64,000 bases of DNA from assembly GCA_905147135.1 (NCBI GenBank), contig LR990056.1:9310001-9374000 (forward strand). The letters are read 5' to 3'. Numbering within the stretch: the stretch's first letter is position 1; each line of letters opens with the position of its first letter. Position numbers and translations under genes: made by a program. The notes below the pieces were generated by a model. That model saw nothing but the letters and a program-made list of their open reading frames with translations, had not been told where the DNA came from and made no database searches. This stretch comes from Blastobasis lacticolella. Lineage: Eukaryota; Arthropoda; Insecta; Lepidoptera; Blastobasidae. This document shows positions 1 through 11,900 of the stretch, piece by piece.

Positions 1-360
1 AACCAACTAATCGTGCCCGACCAGAAATTAAAAAATAAAAGTGTTGTATAATGATTAAAAACTTTTCACAAAATACTTTTATTTTAATTTTATAACGTTA
101 AGCTATGAGTGTAGATAAATTTAATTAAAGGCGAGGAGACCCGAGAATACAAAAGACCCCGCCAATTTTAGACACGATCACGCGTTTGGCGTTTGCACGT
201 TTGGAACATTGGCGTTCTTCTACGTTCTATATTCATACCAACTGACCGTCGTAATGCAAAAACGTGATTTTGATAGTTAACAAAAAAAATATCGGATTCA
301 GTTATTTTGATCACCGTTGAGAAAAGTCGTGATTCCGTCCTACTCCGATAAAAAAAGATG
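1..360. other. AT-rich stretch with no recognised gene
   Basis: No open frame, repeat boundary or RNA gene could be supported here. It is probably intergenic or old repeat debris. Confidence 0.3.
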
Positions 361-447
361 ATGTTGTCTTATTCGGATTCCAGATACGGATTCCGAATTC
401 GGGTTTGGATGCCGGATTTGGATTCCGGATTCAAATCCCGGATTTAC
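361..447. repeat. Degenerate short repeat of GGATTCCG-type words
   Basis: Variants of GGATTCCGGATT (gattccagatacggattccgaa, tttggattccggatt and so on) recur irregularly over about 85 bases. It looks like a decayed microsatellite. No function is implied. Confidence 0.4.
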
Positions 448-554
448 TTCAGTCACATAAATTCATCATTATTTCTGCTTACGCCAGGGTCCGTTTTCCG
501 ACTTAAACTTCTTCTGTCGTGCTTACTGGTAGTATAAATAAATTTTTTCAGTAA

Positions 555-975
555 GTTCTTTTGAAATACGGAACCCTAAAAACTTCGGGAACTGATCTAA
601 CTGACTGAGTTACAAATACAATAAATAAACAATTCCCCACTTTTTTAGGGAAATTTTCCCATAAAAAAGCTAACAACATCTTAGCATCATCTAGTAATCT
701 TTATTTGAAATTTACACAAAAGTAAATAAAGCATTATTATGAGAAATTAGCATGAATCATCGTTACTTGTGCGTCGTAGGTAATTCCTCCTGATTTTTTA
801 AATTTTTTCACCTTTATTTTGACGGCATTTATAAATAATTTTCATCAAGGAAAAATACGTGTTATCGGTACGAAATGGCGGCGCGTTGTAAGACCTGATG
901 AGTGTACGTCATGTACAACAAAGGATTTTTTCACACTTTGCATGCATTTGTTTCATTTCTGTGCATTGGACCTCA
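555..975 (-). repeat. Dispersed repeat with remnant of a THAP-like first exon (copy 1)
   Basis: Read on the minus strand, this stretch matches 59190-59625 closely in inverted orientation. Shared blocks include the sequence around TTACAACGCGCCGCCATTTCG, the block AAATTTAAAAA-CAGGAGGAATTACCTA, and the GTGGGGAATT region. In copy 2 the corresponding bases encode a peptide resembling the start of a THAP zinc finger. Here the ATG survives (ATGCCGTCA) but a deletion and a stop follow at once, so this copy is non-coding. It ends abruptly near 975, where a mariner-superfamily fragment begins. It could be a THAP-bearing DNA transposon such as a P-element relative, or a duplicated host exon. Confidence 0.45.
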
Positions 976-1866
976 TTTTATTGAAGGATGACTTAATGGT
1001 GCTGCATACTTGGTAATGCTAAGAGACGTGATTCCGATCCTTTTGGATGATATACCATTGCACCATCGTCAAAATTTGTATTATCAGCACGATGGGGCAC
1101 CGGCTTATTTTGAACATCGTGTCCGTGATTATTTGAACGATTATTTTCCGGAACGATCGATTGGACGCGGTGGGCCAGTCCCTTGGCCAGCGCGTAGGTC
1201 TGATCTAACTCCACTCGATTTTTTTCTTTGGGGCGATATCAAAAAACATGTTTACGAACGCGAAAGTACCACCGTGCAGGAACTACGGCAGCGAATTATA
1301 ACAGCTTTTAAACAATCATCATAGGCGACGGGCGGAGTTGGGTTTACAACAAGACGGCTCACATTTTCAGCATCTTTTAAAATATCAATAATTATTATAA
1401 ATAACGTAAAGTTATTTCCTTATTTCACTTGAAAGAAGTTCGTTTTAATTTTGTTTCAACGTTTTATTTAGTTTTATTGTACAATTAAAATGTTTACCAT
1501 GCAATTATCATACGTTTTATTTATTTTATGTAATGTTGCACTAGGTATTAATTACACTTGAGGAAGATACGATGTTTCGAAAGTAAGTAGACTATTATCA
1601 GGTGACATACGACATTTTAAAAGTAACTAGATCGACGTGTTATCTGCTGACAATCAATTTGAATTTGATTTAACGTTGACTAGACAAAACAATGAGAATC
1701 GGTACTTGACAGAAGTATTCTAATTGTAGAGTGACCATGCTTGTCGTGCTAAATTAAAAACTTAAAAAAATAAGTTTATCACATCAATACCAGTATGAGG
1801 GAGTAGATTATAGTTAATTGAATCCATAGGGTTGATCCTGCTCACGTCTCCTGAATCACCCTGTAT
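976..1866 (+). mobile_element. 3' part of a mariner-superfamily (IS630/DDE_3-type) transposon
   Basis: The segment contains the C-terminal third of a DDE transposase (1010-1324 and frameshifted continuation), an AT-rich 3' region, and an end reading CACCCTGTA at about 1858-1866. That matches the CAGGGTG-type termini common in this superfamily. The 5' part is missing because the fragment abuts the THAP-like repeat near 975. Only one end is visible, so it is a truncated, non-autonomous relic. Confidence 0.6.
1010..1400 (+). pseudogene. DDE transposase, C-terminal fragment
   Basis: The readable frame at 1010-1324 (104 aa) has the block YQHDGAPA followed by a WPARR-DLTPLDFFLWG block. This is the usual spacing between the second and third catalytic acidic residues of insect mariner/IS630 transposases with a DUF4817-type N-terminus. 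After a stop at 1322-1324 the family's C-terminal words (RRAELGLQQDGSHFQHLL) continue in a shifted frame to about 1390. The N-terminal helix-turn-helix and first catalytic Asp are absent, so it cannot encode an active enzyme. Confidence 0.65.
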
Positions 1867-1879
1867 ACCCTGTATACAA

Positions 1880-3140
1880 TACACTTAGGCAAACATTTAT
1901 AGAGGAACAACATGAATTCAACGGGGTCGCTCAACTGTGTCTAACTTAATTCTTTTTAATGATTTTATAACAGAGTCCATAGACACGGACGCCCAAGTAG
2001 ACGTTATGTATAATGATTTCAGTAAATGTTTCGACCGAATCGACCACAGTATACTTATAACTAAACTTAGCGATGCTGGAAATTTATGGTGATCTTCTCC
2101 ACTTTAGTTTATACATCAATAACAGAAGTCAGGCAGTGGTCCTACAGGGTTATAGGTCAACATGAATGTCGATCCCCTCCGGTGTTCGCCAGGGATCTTT
2201 GCTCGGACCTCTTCTGTGTTCATTAATTACATAAGGTCTTTTCCCTACATTCGAAGATACTGCTATTTGCTGATGATATGAAAATATTTAAGAGAATTTC
2301 GAATCTATCTCAAGCTTCAGAGTTACAAAAGGACCTTTATCGATTTGATGGGTACTGAGAGCTGAACAGGCTCGACCTAAACGTGTCTAAATGCTACTAT
2401 GTAACATTTACACGAAAAAGCCGTTTAACACATGCAGTTTATACCCTAAAAAATACGAATATCACTAAGGTAGATTCTAACCGTGACATTGGAGTGTTGC
2501 ATGATGGCAAAATGATATTCGACAAGCATATCGATGACATCGTAACAAGGTCATCAAAGGCACTGGGTTTTATTATGCGATTGTCTGCTGACTTCAAAAA
2601 GTTAAAGACTATATAAACGCACAGAATAAAAATTATATACTGTGCGTTTGTACGTAGTATACTGGAAATGGGAGTCAAATTTGGAATTCTCAGTATGAGA
2701 TATACGGTCTCGCATTGAGGGTGTACAGAGGAGATTTTAAATGTCGGAATAAATTGCACGGTTATTAAGACCAGCGTTGTAAACAATATTATTTTTTACT
2801 ACTGCGGTTAAAGCGTGATATCTTATTTTGTTAATACATTGCCTTCTGCGACCCACTGCCCGGAACTTTTATCAAGGATTTATTTTTGTTGTAATAGACG
2901 AATCCTCAGACCGTATTTTATTCTTAATGTACCCTTTTCAAAAACCAATATTAGGCTCAATTCATATGTATATCGTAAAAGCATCTACCCTATGCAATAA
3001 GCTTACTTTTGATTTTGATATCGACCTATTCTGTACCCGAGCCCACAAAATTAAACAATTAGTTATATAGATTACTTCGTTAATTCTGAATTTTGACCAC
3101 ATGTATTTCATTTACATACCTACAAATTAAATATTTTAAA
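1880..3140 (+). mobile_element. 5'-truncated Jockey-superfamily LINE, copy (a)
   Basis: Broken frames encode reverse-transcriptase words in order: EQHEF, then an FSKCFDRIDH block (fingers/palm, about 2020-2050), a degenerate PQGS region, LLFADDMKIF (catalytic F/YADD, about 2262-2290), then the thumb and C-terminal region (frame at 2383-2616, and 2815-3070 ending IDLFCTRAHKIKQLVI). Stops and frameshifts are numerous. The same family appears at 35552-36890, 50400-53070 and 62470-64000. The N-terminal endonuclease domain is missing. Confidence 0.7.
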
Positions 3141-3143
3141 TAG

Positions 3144-3144
<1 letters not shown>

Positions 3145-3205
<61 letters not shown>
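3145..3205. repeat. (TA)n microsatellite
   Basis: About 30 uninterrupted TA units precede the left end of a mariner-superfamily element. This is consistent with that element's TA target preference. Confidence 0.95.
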
Positions 3206-3207
<2 letters not shown>

Positions 3208-3821
3208 GGTGTTTGGAAGAGAGCTGTACATACGCCTAGGGTAGAAACTAGGAATAGTCTGCTACCTACCCCCGCCTATTATATTGACCTTGGCCTCAAG
3301 ATTTTTTATTTATTTTTTTTATTTTTTATTTGACTTTTTTGTAAATTTTTTACTCAAACTACCTGTAGCTCAAAATGTATCCATGGGACCGGTCTGTTAA
3401 TGGTCTTGTTTTAATCGTTAGAGTCTTAGGGTCCTGCAAGAAATTATTTTACACCAAAAAATGGTGGAGAAGAAAAGTTATGGGGCCTGAAGTACCGTAG
3501 TAAGGTAAAGAAATAATTTTAAGGGCAACTTTCTATGGGGTTTAAAAAAAACTAACAGGGTTAGAGTTCTTCTGATTTTTTCAAAACATCCTCAGTCCAT
3601 GCCCTTTCTGACGATATGCTAAAAGTGTAATTATCACTTTTAGTTTTAAAGTTATTAATTAATTTCCGCAACTAGGGCACTTTAAGCAAAAATTTCAACT
3701 AATGAAAATTAAATGTGTTCGATCGTAAAAGGATGGCAAATGAAACAAAAAATTTGGTAATGACTAATGTCATTAAATTACAAATTTTAATTAATTACTA
3801 ATTTTAATTAATTACAAATTT

Positions 3822-6295
3822 TGTTCAAATTGATGACCATTGACCTGTAGACATGCTCGGCACCTCTTACTCATCTCCACGGTCACCGTTCTAAGCAGCA
3901 GTTCACAGCAAGCTCCCTCACTGCTAGGCTGAGCAGGACAGCCGTCGTGCTGGAAGACTGTGGGCCGATCTTCGTCAAACACTTCTTCTAGTAGGGGAGC
4001 CCAAGCGGGGATTTCGGGATTTACTGAAGCGCGGCAGATTAATATACAGGGGGATACCTTGTACCCGGTTAAGTACCTCCACCAAATATGAGCCTCGTAT
4101 ATATAAAGGATAAAGGATCAGATTAGTAAAAAAAAATTGATCATCAGAAATTCTCGAGCGCGTCAGATTAAGGTAGGGTGAGTTAATTACATGCTAAAAA
4201 GTGAATATTCCACTAATCTGACAATTTGCAAGTGACGTGAAGAAAGGGGAGGGCTGCAAAGTTGCAAAAAAAAACGTCATCTCGACATTCTCGAGCGTGG
4301 GTGAATTTCTTTTTATTTTGAAGGAAATAATTCAAGGATCACGTAAAATATATAATCTGACGATTTCCACAAGCCGAAGTTACAAAAATTCGTCGATAAA
4401 GTTTAATACGTGCAGCTACGTGATGCCTATATTCCGCACCCCGCGTTTCTATTCTCAGTCACTTTTTCTCTATCTATTACTCTCTAACTCCGTACCCACT
4501 CTGTTTTCTGTTGCCATGACATCATCACAGCTGATCAAACAGCTTGTTCGTGGCATGATATTATTTACAACGTATTTCTAACGTTTTGGCTTATTTTGTT
4601 CAAACTCAAACTCAAATACGTTTATTCAGTTTAGGTTTTCACAAACACTTATGAACGTCATAATTATAATTATAATATAAAATGAATGCTAGGCACCACG
4701 GCACCATCGAGCGGACAACGGTTTCTTGGCTAGTATGTAGGGCCATATAAAAAAGAAAACAAAGATAAGACTCCGTGGCCAAAGATTTTATTCTTTGTCC
4801 GCGATACTGTAAAAAAAAAAAATTTTTTTTTTTTTAATTATCAGATTAGGCGAATCCCTCCAGATAATCGTCAGATTATGAGACAGCACGTCTAGAACAT
4901 AAAGTTGAACCATATATATCTTAATCTGACACGCTTGAGTATTTCAAAATGGCGATTTTTTTTGGCACATTCTAATAATGGCCGCGAGTTTGCGTCACAT
5001 CCAAATCGTCAGATTATAAGATGAGAGCATTTTTTTAGGTTCACTTAACATCCCCTTAGAAAATCTGACGCGCTCAATAAATTTTTTTTTTTTCATTTTC
5101 AACCCCTACGTATGACCACCCCCATCATGCAAACGATCAGATTAACATACGTACATTATTAAAAATACGTAGGACATGGATGCTATCAATATCTGACGCG
5201 CTCGAGTATGTCCATGCAATAGTTTTTTTTTACATTTTTGAAAATCTATAGCCGCTCCCCCCACCGATGAAAAGGTATACATTATATAACATTTTTTTCT
5301 TTTTATTATATAAGCTTCGCAACTCAATAGGTCTCTATGACGCTCGAGTAAATCCCCATTTAGCATCGTGGGCTCCCCTACTATTCCACTAAATCGGGCA
5401 AATCGTTTTCGAGGAAATCTAAGTAGTTTTGCCCGTTTAGGTTGTCTGGCAAAAAGTGCGGCCCTATCAACCGATTACCGATGACGCCTGCCCATACGTT
5501 CACGGAGACCCTTCGTTAAAAACCTCTGTTCCTCTTGACTCTCGGGTTTTGATCTTTGGGTGCCCAGTGATGAAGATTGTGGTAATTTACATTGTGGTAA
5601 TTTACAATTCCTTCCTTGTCAAACTTGGACTCGTCAGTCCAGAGAATAATCCGTAAAAAATTATTATCTTCCACGTCCGTATGGAGCAAGTGGCGGCAAA
5701 ACTGCATCCTTCTTGCATAGTCGTTATCCTCTAAGCCTAAAACAATAAAAATATCAACGATAGCGGTTTCCTTATGAATTAGTAGCTATGTAACATTGAT
5801 TGATCTCTGTCTTTCCATTTCTCTCTCTCTCACACACATGCTCATGTTAATTTAAAAATTGCCTATGAAATTCACATGCTAGTTCATTACATAAGAGCTA
5901 AAAACAAAAACTTAATGTAAAAAATTACCTTGAACAGGGGTGTAGTGGAAAGTATGACGTCCATTTTCGCGAAGAACCGACCAGACTTTCCACACGCTTA
6001 AACCAAGTGTCCGGGCTACGGTTCTTACGCTTCTGGTTCGATCTTCCTCAAATTCAGCCAATATGCGTTCTTCCGCAGCCAAATTTGGTTGAAATCTGTT
6101 TACGGCTGGTTCCCGTAAATTTAAATTTCCGGTTTCTCGCAGACGCCGATAAGTTGAGCCAAACGTTTGGTGGTTAGGCACTCGCCGGTTAGGATACCGT
6201 TCTTGATAAATCCTCCGTGCCTCGCGCCCATTGCAATCAGCCATTCCATACACCACCAGCATGTCGGTGTACTCTTCACTGGTAAATCCAGCCAT
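3822..6295 (-). pseudogene. DUF4817/DDE transposase pseudogene with an intron
   Basis: Exon 1 (6295-5929) starts with MAGFTSEEYTDM and has the DUF4817-like DNA-binding region, including NGREARRIYQERYPNRR. It ends ...TPVQ before a GTAATT donor. A 192-base intron (5928-5737) ends in TTTTAG. Exon 2 resumes with GLEDNDYARRMQFC and the first catalytic block ILWTDESKF (about 5660), then YLDFLENDLPDLVE near 5400. The frame is cut there by the nested element and picks up at 3990 with FQHDGCPA. It then jumps to the C-terminus (ending NGHQFEQNL at about 3822), having lost the third catalytic block. Internal deletion plus insertion make it non-functional. An intron is unusual for this superfamily; the canonical sequence resumes cleanly across it, so I consider it real. 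Confidence 0.6.
3991..5381. mobile_element. TA-flanked 1.39-kb non-autonomous element with multiple internal motif copies
   Basis: A perfect 13-base terminal inverted repeat GTAGGGGAGCCCA (3991-4003 and, inverted, 5369-5381) is flanked by TA on both sides (3989-3990, 5382-5383). Subterminal GGGATTTACT-(C/G)-AGCG also recurs in inverted orientation. Inside, a motif close to CTCGAGCGCGTCAGATTA recurs about a dozen times, complete at 4153-4170 and inverted at 5192-5206, 5063-5076 and 4921-4940. Forward-type copies dominate the left part and inverted copies the right. The middle (about 4590-4830) holds unrelated sequence resembling a LINE 3' end. No credible ORF was seen. The family is not recognised. 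Confidence 0.6.
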
Positions 6296-6812
6296 TTTGC
6301 CAAAAACAAGGTAACAAATAACAAAACTTAACATAAACGAAGTAATAACAAACTCAAAAAAATTAACGAAAACAGTGGAGCGTCGTAACGGCAAGTACAT
6401 AAGTTAGCTAAGATGGGTAAATCTCGACTGACTAACAAAGACCCCAACGAGTTACATGCCCGGCCCCGTCGACCCAAGAGCGAAAGAGACAGAAATACGT
6501 GTTGCTCTCGTGTAAGAGTGAGACAACAAATTTTACCTTCCAACTGTAGGCCAAACTGGTTTAAATTCTGGAAATTACATTTGTCTTACAAATGTCGACT
6601 CGTGGTGGTAAAAGTGCCCTAGTTGCGGAAATTAATTAATCAATTTAAAACTAAAAGTGATAATTACACTTTTAGCATATCGTTAGAAAGGGCATGGACT
6701 GAGGATGTTTTGAAAAAATCAAAAGAACTCCAACCCTGTTAGTTTTTTTTTAAACCCCATAGAAAGTTGCCCTTAAAACTACTACTTTAGGTTAGTTTAC
6801 TCAGTAAATACA

Positions 6813-7565
6813 AACTTGAGACCAGAGTAAACACGTGGAAGGATGTGCTAGAAAACGGTGGTTTGAAGTTGAATGTCGCCAAAACGGAGTATATGGTCAG
6901 CTGCAGCGCAGATCCCGAAACCATCCTTGTAGGTAACGAGGCTGTTAATAGAACAGATAAATCCAAATACCTCTGATCTGTGATGCACGAGTCCGGCGAT
7001 ATCGGCCCCGATGTCAAGTCCCGAATCACTGCAGCTTGGGCCAAATGGCGGGAACTCACGGCAGTCACCTGTGAACCTAAAATCCCTGTAAAGCTCAAAG
7101 GGCTTATATACAAGAGTATAATTAGACCGGTGATGCTCTATGGCTGTGAGACATGACCAGCGCTGACGAAAAACGTTTGCGAACTCCACACCAACGAAAT
7201 GAAAATGTTCCGGTGCCGGTGGATGTGCGGAGTTACGCGACTCGATCGAGTACGTAACGAGTACATCCGTGGCGGCCTTGGCGTGAGGGATATCGCAAAT
7301 AAGATCGAGGACGCTCGTCTGCGCTGGTTTGGTCACATGCTGCGTAAGCCTCAGGGATACGTGGGAAATAGATGCCTGAATCTGCCGGTATCAGGAAAGA
7401 GGCCCCGTGGGCGACCCAAGAAGCGATGGATTGACATCGCTGAGTCAAATGCAAGAGCCAACTGCTTACGACGAGAGGATGCCAAAGACCGGGCGAAATG
7501 GAGAAGATTGAGTAGGAAAGCGGACCCAGGCAGAGGCCGGGATAAGCGCTAGGACGATGATGATG
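6813..7565 (+). mobile_element. 5'-truncated RTE-type LINE
   Basis: The C-terminal end of an RTE-clade reverse transcriptase is readable: the thumb region (WKDVLENGGLKLN, LIYKSIIRPVMLYGCET) and the ending RWFGHMLRKP...RGRPKKRW (frame at 7199-7552). It ends in a GATGATGATGA tail typical of RTE 3' ends. A near-perfect 15-base target duplication, ACTCAGT(A/G)AATACAA, flanks it at about 6799 and 7567. Two in-frame stops (at CTGATCTG near 6972 and ACATGA near 7151) show it is inactive. Related fragments lie near 31268 and 43615. Confidence 0.75.
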
Positions 7566-8087
7566 ACTCAGTGAATACAACCCTTACTTATGAAGGCCTT
7601 CCGCATTACACATATTTGTTACCTACAGGTGGAGACTTGTAATTGGCTTTCTGTTAACTGTATAAGATATCAAATGCAATGTAATAGCTGTAAGTTTCCG
7701 ATAATAAATTAAAAATAAATATGTATGTATGTTTGTTTCTTAGTGGGACTCTAGAGCCCAAACGAGTTTTGATGTTTCTTACGTCAATCGATTTGTCTTA
7801 ATCTTGCGAGTGTCACTGAAGACTTGATATTTATATTAATTCAATATAGCGACTACCAGCCGCTATTTTGAAAAAAATAAAAATTCGATATACTATGACA
7901 TGTGGGGGGTATCATTGAATAGGTCTTTATCGTTGAATAAATCATCTTTAGGTTTATTTTACAATTTTTATTCAGAAGGATTGTTTAGGCTCTATAACAA
8001 TTTAAAGTTAGTTAGCAACCATTCTCACTTTTTTAACTTCACTTATACATTCATGGTACCGATCATTAATATAAAAAGCGGAGAGTA
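7566..8087. other. AT-rich sequence with LINE 3'-end-like tail, no gene
   Basis: The first 150 bases end in AATAAATATGTATGTATGT and resemble a LINE 3' untranslated region. The remainder shows no supported coding sequence. Confidence 0.3.
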
Positions 8088-8402
8088 AAAAAGTAGTACA
8101 AAAATTAAAAACACCGACTGATGTTAAAAACTGAAAAGTTAGAAACAAGCCGAATGGTTTAAGTAAATATGTGTATAAATTGCTAAAAGTTTCAATAAAA
8201 TTTGAAAGCAGGCGGGACCTATTTTTGTAGTGTAGGTGGATACGGATACTTAATATTGCCTGCTGCTGCCTGCCTGCTTTCAAGTTTAAATTAAACTAAC
8301 GTTTGCACTTTATACACGTATTTAATTACACTATTCGGTTTGTTTCTAACTTTTAAGTTTTTTAATGGCAGTGAGGGTTTTTAGTTTTTGTACTACTTTA
8401 TT
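8088..8402. mobile_element. MITE with about 70-base inverted termini
   Basis: 8090-8160 (AAAGTAGTACAAAAATTAAAAACA ... GTTAGAAACAAGCCGAAT) is repeated inverted at about 8333-8400 (ATTCGGTTTGTTTCTAAC ... GTACTACTTT). The roughly 170-base centre has no ORF. The outer words are AAGTAGTAC/GTACTACTT; a target duplication could not be fixed. Confidence 0.6.
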
Positions 8403-8998
8403 ATTGTAGTGAATGTAGGTGATGGAAAACAGAATGTGCATTTCGCAATATCAATGGATTCTGAAAATTTACCTTTCCGGATTGTATCCACTTTGCTTCT
8501 CTGGTATAGTAATATTTAGTTGAAATAATAAAAAATATTCGCAAACAAATCTGCAACTCTTGACAGGAATATTCTTTATATGCTTTTCTGAAAGAGTGGA
8601 AATCAGATGTGAAGGCCAAGGTGAAAATGAAGTTTTAGTCCACTACATTTTAGTTTGTCATTGACATGCTAAGAAGCTCAAATTCCTAAAGTATTATGGT
8701 GGAATTTCAAATAGGGAGTGGCGGCTTCCTATTTGTTGGAACATGTGATGTGTAAAAAAATAATAAATATTCAATTTTAATTATTTGAATGCTCATTATC
8801 TAGTTTCAATATTTTGTTTAGTTTGTGACTGGATGGCGCACAGCGAATTTTTCGAACATTATTTTTTTCTACTTACCAGTAATTGTTGAAGATATACGAG
8901 TATACGTATTTTTAGCGGATAGGAATGAATACAAAAAAAACCGCACCACAAATGAATGGCATAAGAGCAGGCGAATGACCTTTATATGTATTTTTCAG
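8403..8998. other. Intron or upstream sequence of the + strand FAS-like gene
   Basis: No exon matching the upstream exons of the minus-strand FAS-like copy was found here. The sequence ends in a polypyrimidine tract and TTTTTCAG acceptor at 8998. Confidence 0.3.
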
Positions 8999-11900
8999 AC
9001 TGGCAATGAAATAGACGTGAGCTTGCCCCACATAGCAATATTCCCGGGGCTGGAGGATAATCACGTGCGCTTTGGTGCGCTATGCGAGCGACTTAAGTTG
9101 GCGGCAGTAGTGCTGCAGCGCGGCCTCGACCACCCACACGAGACGCTCTCTGAAACCGCAAAACGTTTCGTGGAGGTCAGTAATATTCCACTTTTATTAA
9201 AATTGGTTGGTCATTTTAAACTTTGCTTGTGCTTGTGCTTGTGCGAAACATGCGCTGTGGCCTAGGCTTTAGCCGGGACTGCAGCATCTGGCGTAGTTGT
9301 CGGGCAACCACACCCGGCGTCACAGCAAAATAAATCTTGCTTAGTGACGCGGGACTGTTCGTAATTTTAATTTGATATTTCTTTCCTCATAAACCGGCTT
9401 AGCTGAATAAATTCTATTTTTCGGCAGACTATACTGAAACGAACTCAAGTCAAAAACAAATTCTGTCTACTCGGATACGAGACCGGTGTGATAATTGCCC
9501 TAGAAGTAGCATCGATACTGGAACAACATGGTGAGTTAATAATTTGCTTCAGTGTTAGATTATCGTTAGCAGAAGGGTAGCTCGTGAGTCCATGGTGCGG
9601 CAAATCTATGCCGGAAATATCCATCACTCACCGGAAGGTACAGCGGGAGCTAATCTCTCTAGATGCTCATAAGTCGAATGAGCCCCTGGTAAACCGGCGG
9701 TGGTTCTAAAGCTGTGTGCTACCTAATTGTGTCCTATATTTACACGCCTCTTTACGCTTTCATACTTCACTGTCGGGATAGTCCCGTCTTCCTGGAGGAC
9801 CATGTTCCATGTTTACACTGTGCCGAAAAAGGGTGACGGATCAGACCCATCGAATTATCAATCGCTATTACCTCCCTTTAGGTTATGGACTGTGTTACAA
9901 ACACACAAATCCTTAGCTACATAGAAGAACACGATCTATTGAGCGACCGTCAATATGATTTCAGACATTGTCGCTCAACAAGTGATCTTCTAGAGAATTG
10001 AACACACCGTTGGGCTTTAGCTGTTGAAAGTCAAGGTGAGACACTGGCTGTTGGCATAGATATAGCGAAGGCATTCGATCGGGTCTGGCATAGACGTCTT
10101 CTATCGAAGTTATTATCATAGGGGCTTCCCGAAGGATTGTGCAAATGGGTAACTAGAGTTTTGTCCAGCAGATGCATCAAAGCCGTATTTGATGGCTGTT
10201 GCTCCGATAGCTTTGACATTAACACTGGTGTCCTGCAAGGCTCAGTGCTATCTCAAACTCTCTTCCTCTATCTTATCAATGATATGCTGTCCATTGCTAT
10301 ACGAATGACAGTACTAGATACGCCTTTTATACGGGTCGTGCCAATATCCCTGGTTTCGTAGTGGAGGTAAGTCGCGAAGTACTTGTGTCTAAAGTGGAGA
10401 GTACTCTATCTAGAATCTTTGATTGGGGAAGACTAAATCTAGTTAAATTTAACCCCACAAAGACATAAGTATATGCGTTTACCGCAAAGAAAGCTCCATT
10501 TGTTGTAGCTCCATAGTTCTAGGATAAACCGCTTACCATATCAAAAAGCATACATATCCTAGGTGCCAACATCTCCAGTGAGGCAGTCATCAGGAAAAAA
10601 GGTTAAGTTCGCATCTAGAAAATTGCGTGTGTTCAACAGATTGAAGCAATTATTCATACCGGGCAACGACTGCTGAGAATTGTCTGAATTGAGCCGCTGA
10701 GTCAGTGGAGGGATTTCGCCTTTCCTTTGTGTGTTCTGCCGCTCTACGGCGTTTGTTCTGAGGAACTGTTTGACATGATCCCTACAGCTATATTCTATCA
10801 TCGCACCGCTCGCCATCGACAGGGAGTTCATCCTCACACCTTGGAGTCAAATTGGTCGCGCCAGTGCGGTTCCAAAACAAGTTTCTCCCACGCACTCTAG
10901 GGTTGTGGAATGGACTCCCATAAAGAGATTTTCCCCGGAGAGTAAGAAAGAAAGAAAATACATTTATTACACATAGCACACCACGACACAATTACAGTTA
11001 CAATTACAGACAACGGACATATTAACATTTAAAATATCTTAATTAAGACAATATATTGTAGTCTCCCATGACACTGTCGGTGCCGCAGCGGCTAGCGCAA
11101 ATGGTACTCAGCATGTGCTGTGAGGCGCAAGAAACGACTCACAGCGCTGGTAGGTATTCTGTGGGCCCATTGTTTGGGTACGTCACGGGCGTTATACTAC
11201 CTAAATAAAATAAATAAAAATAAATAAATACATAAACATATGTATGGTATGGTAGATAAAATAAATATTATTTTAAACAGCACGGCACATCTGCTGGCCG
11301 TTGCGCAATCCACCCTTTCCTGTGGCCTCGCTATGCCATGGTGCTGGCGGCGGGGCAGGCTGGGAGGGGACGCCGTCTCGCCCCGCACCCCGCCCAGCCT
11401 AGCCAGCCACCAGTTTTTAAGGAGGCTGATAAACAACAACCTTGAAATTGTAGGAATCATAGAACAATAAATAAGTAGTTAGAAAAGCTAAGTAGGCAGT
11501 GCAGTCGCGCCACAACTATGCGCAAATTGGCAAATTTCCTTCAAAAGGCGCGAACGCGCCGTCTGTCTCTTGCGGAATTCAACGGAGTGCGCATCAAAAA
11601 AAGCTGAGCCTAAAATGTTAAAAATATGCCATCTTGCGCAATAGTTACTTGCGAGCAAGAAGCTAACAGACTTCTTAAACAAAAGGAGTGATTTCATTTC
11701 ACCGCTAAGTCTAAAAACCTTGTATTTATCAATATTTTACGAAAAATATTCACCCGCGCTCAAGGACACCTTGCGCCCAATCTAGTGCACATGAACCGAC
11801 CTTATCGATAAATTATTTTGTTTATCGATATAATATATTTGTAGTATAGTAGAATTGACATCAAAAAAGGAGATGATTCTTATTTCGATTGAATGTTCTT

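Larger units (their letters stand above)
3205..6785 (-). mobile_element. Mariner-superfamily (DUF4817/DDE) transposon carrying a nested element
   Basis: The left end reads CAGGGTGTTTGGAAG directly after the TA tract. Long inverted repeats pair 3505-3682 with 6605-6780: the block around AACTAACAGGGTT, TTCAAAACATCCTCAGTCC and CCGCAACTAGGGCAC occurs in both orientations. The right arm is truncated near 6785, so the outer about 300 bases of the left arm have no partner. A spliced transposase pseudogene lies on the minus strand. A second, TA-flanked element (3991-5381) sits inside its coding sequence. Confidence 0.65.

Noticed and set aside
3145..3205. Tandem array as a CRISPR or satellite locus
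   Set aside because: It is a plain TA microsatellite. No spacer-repeat array exists anywhere in the window.
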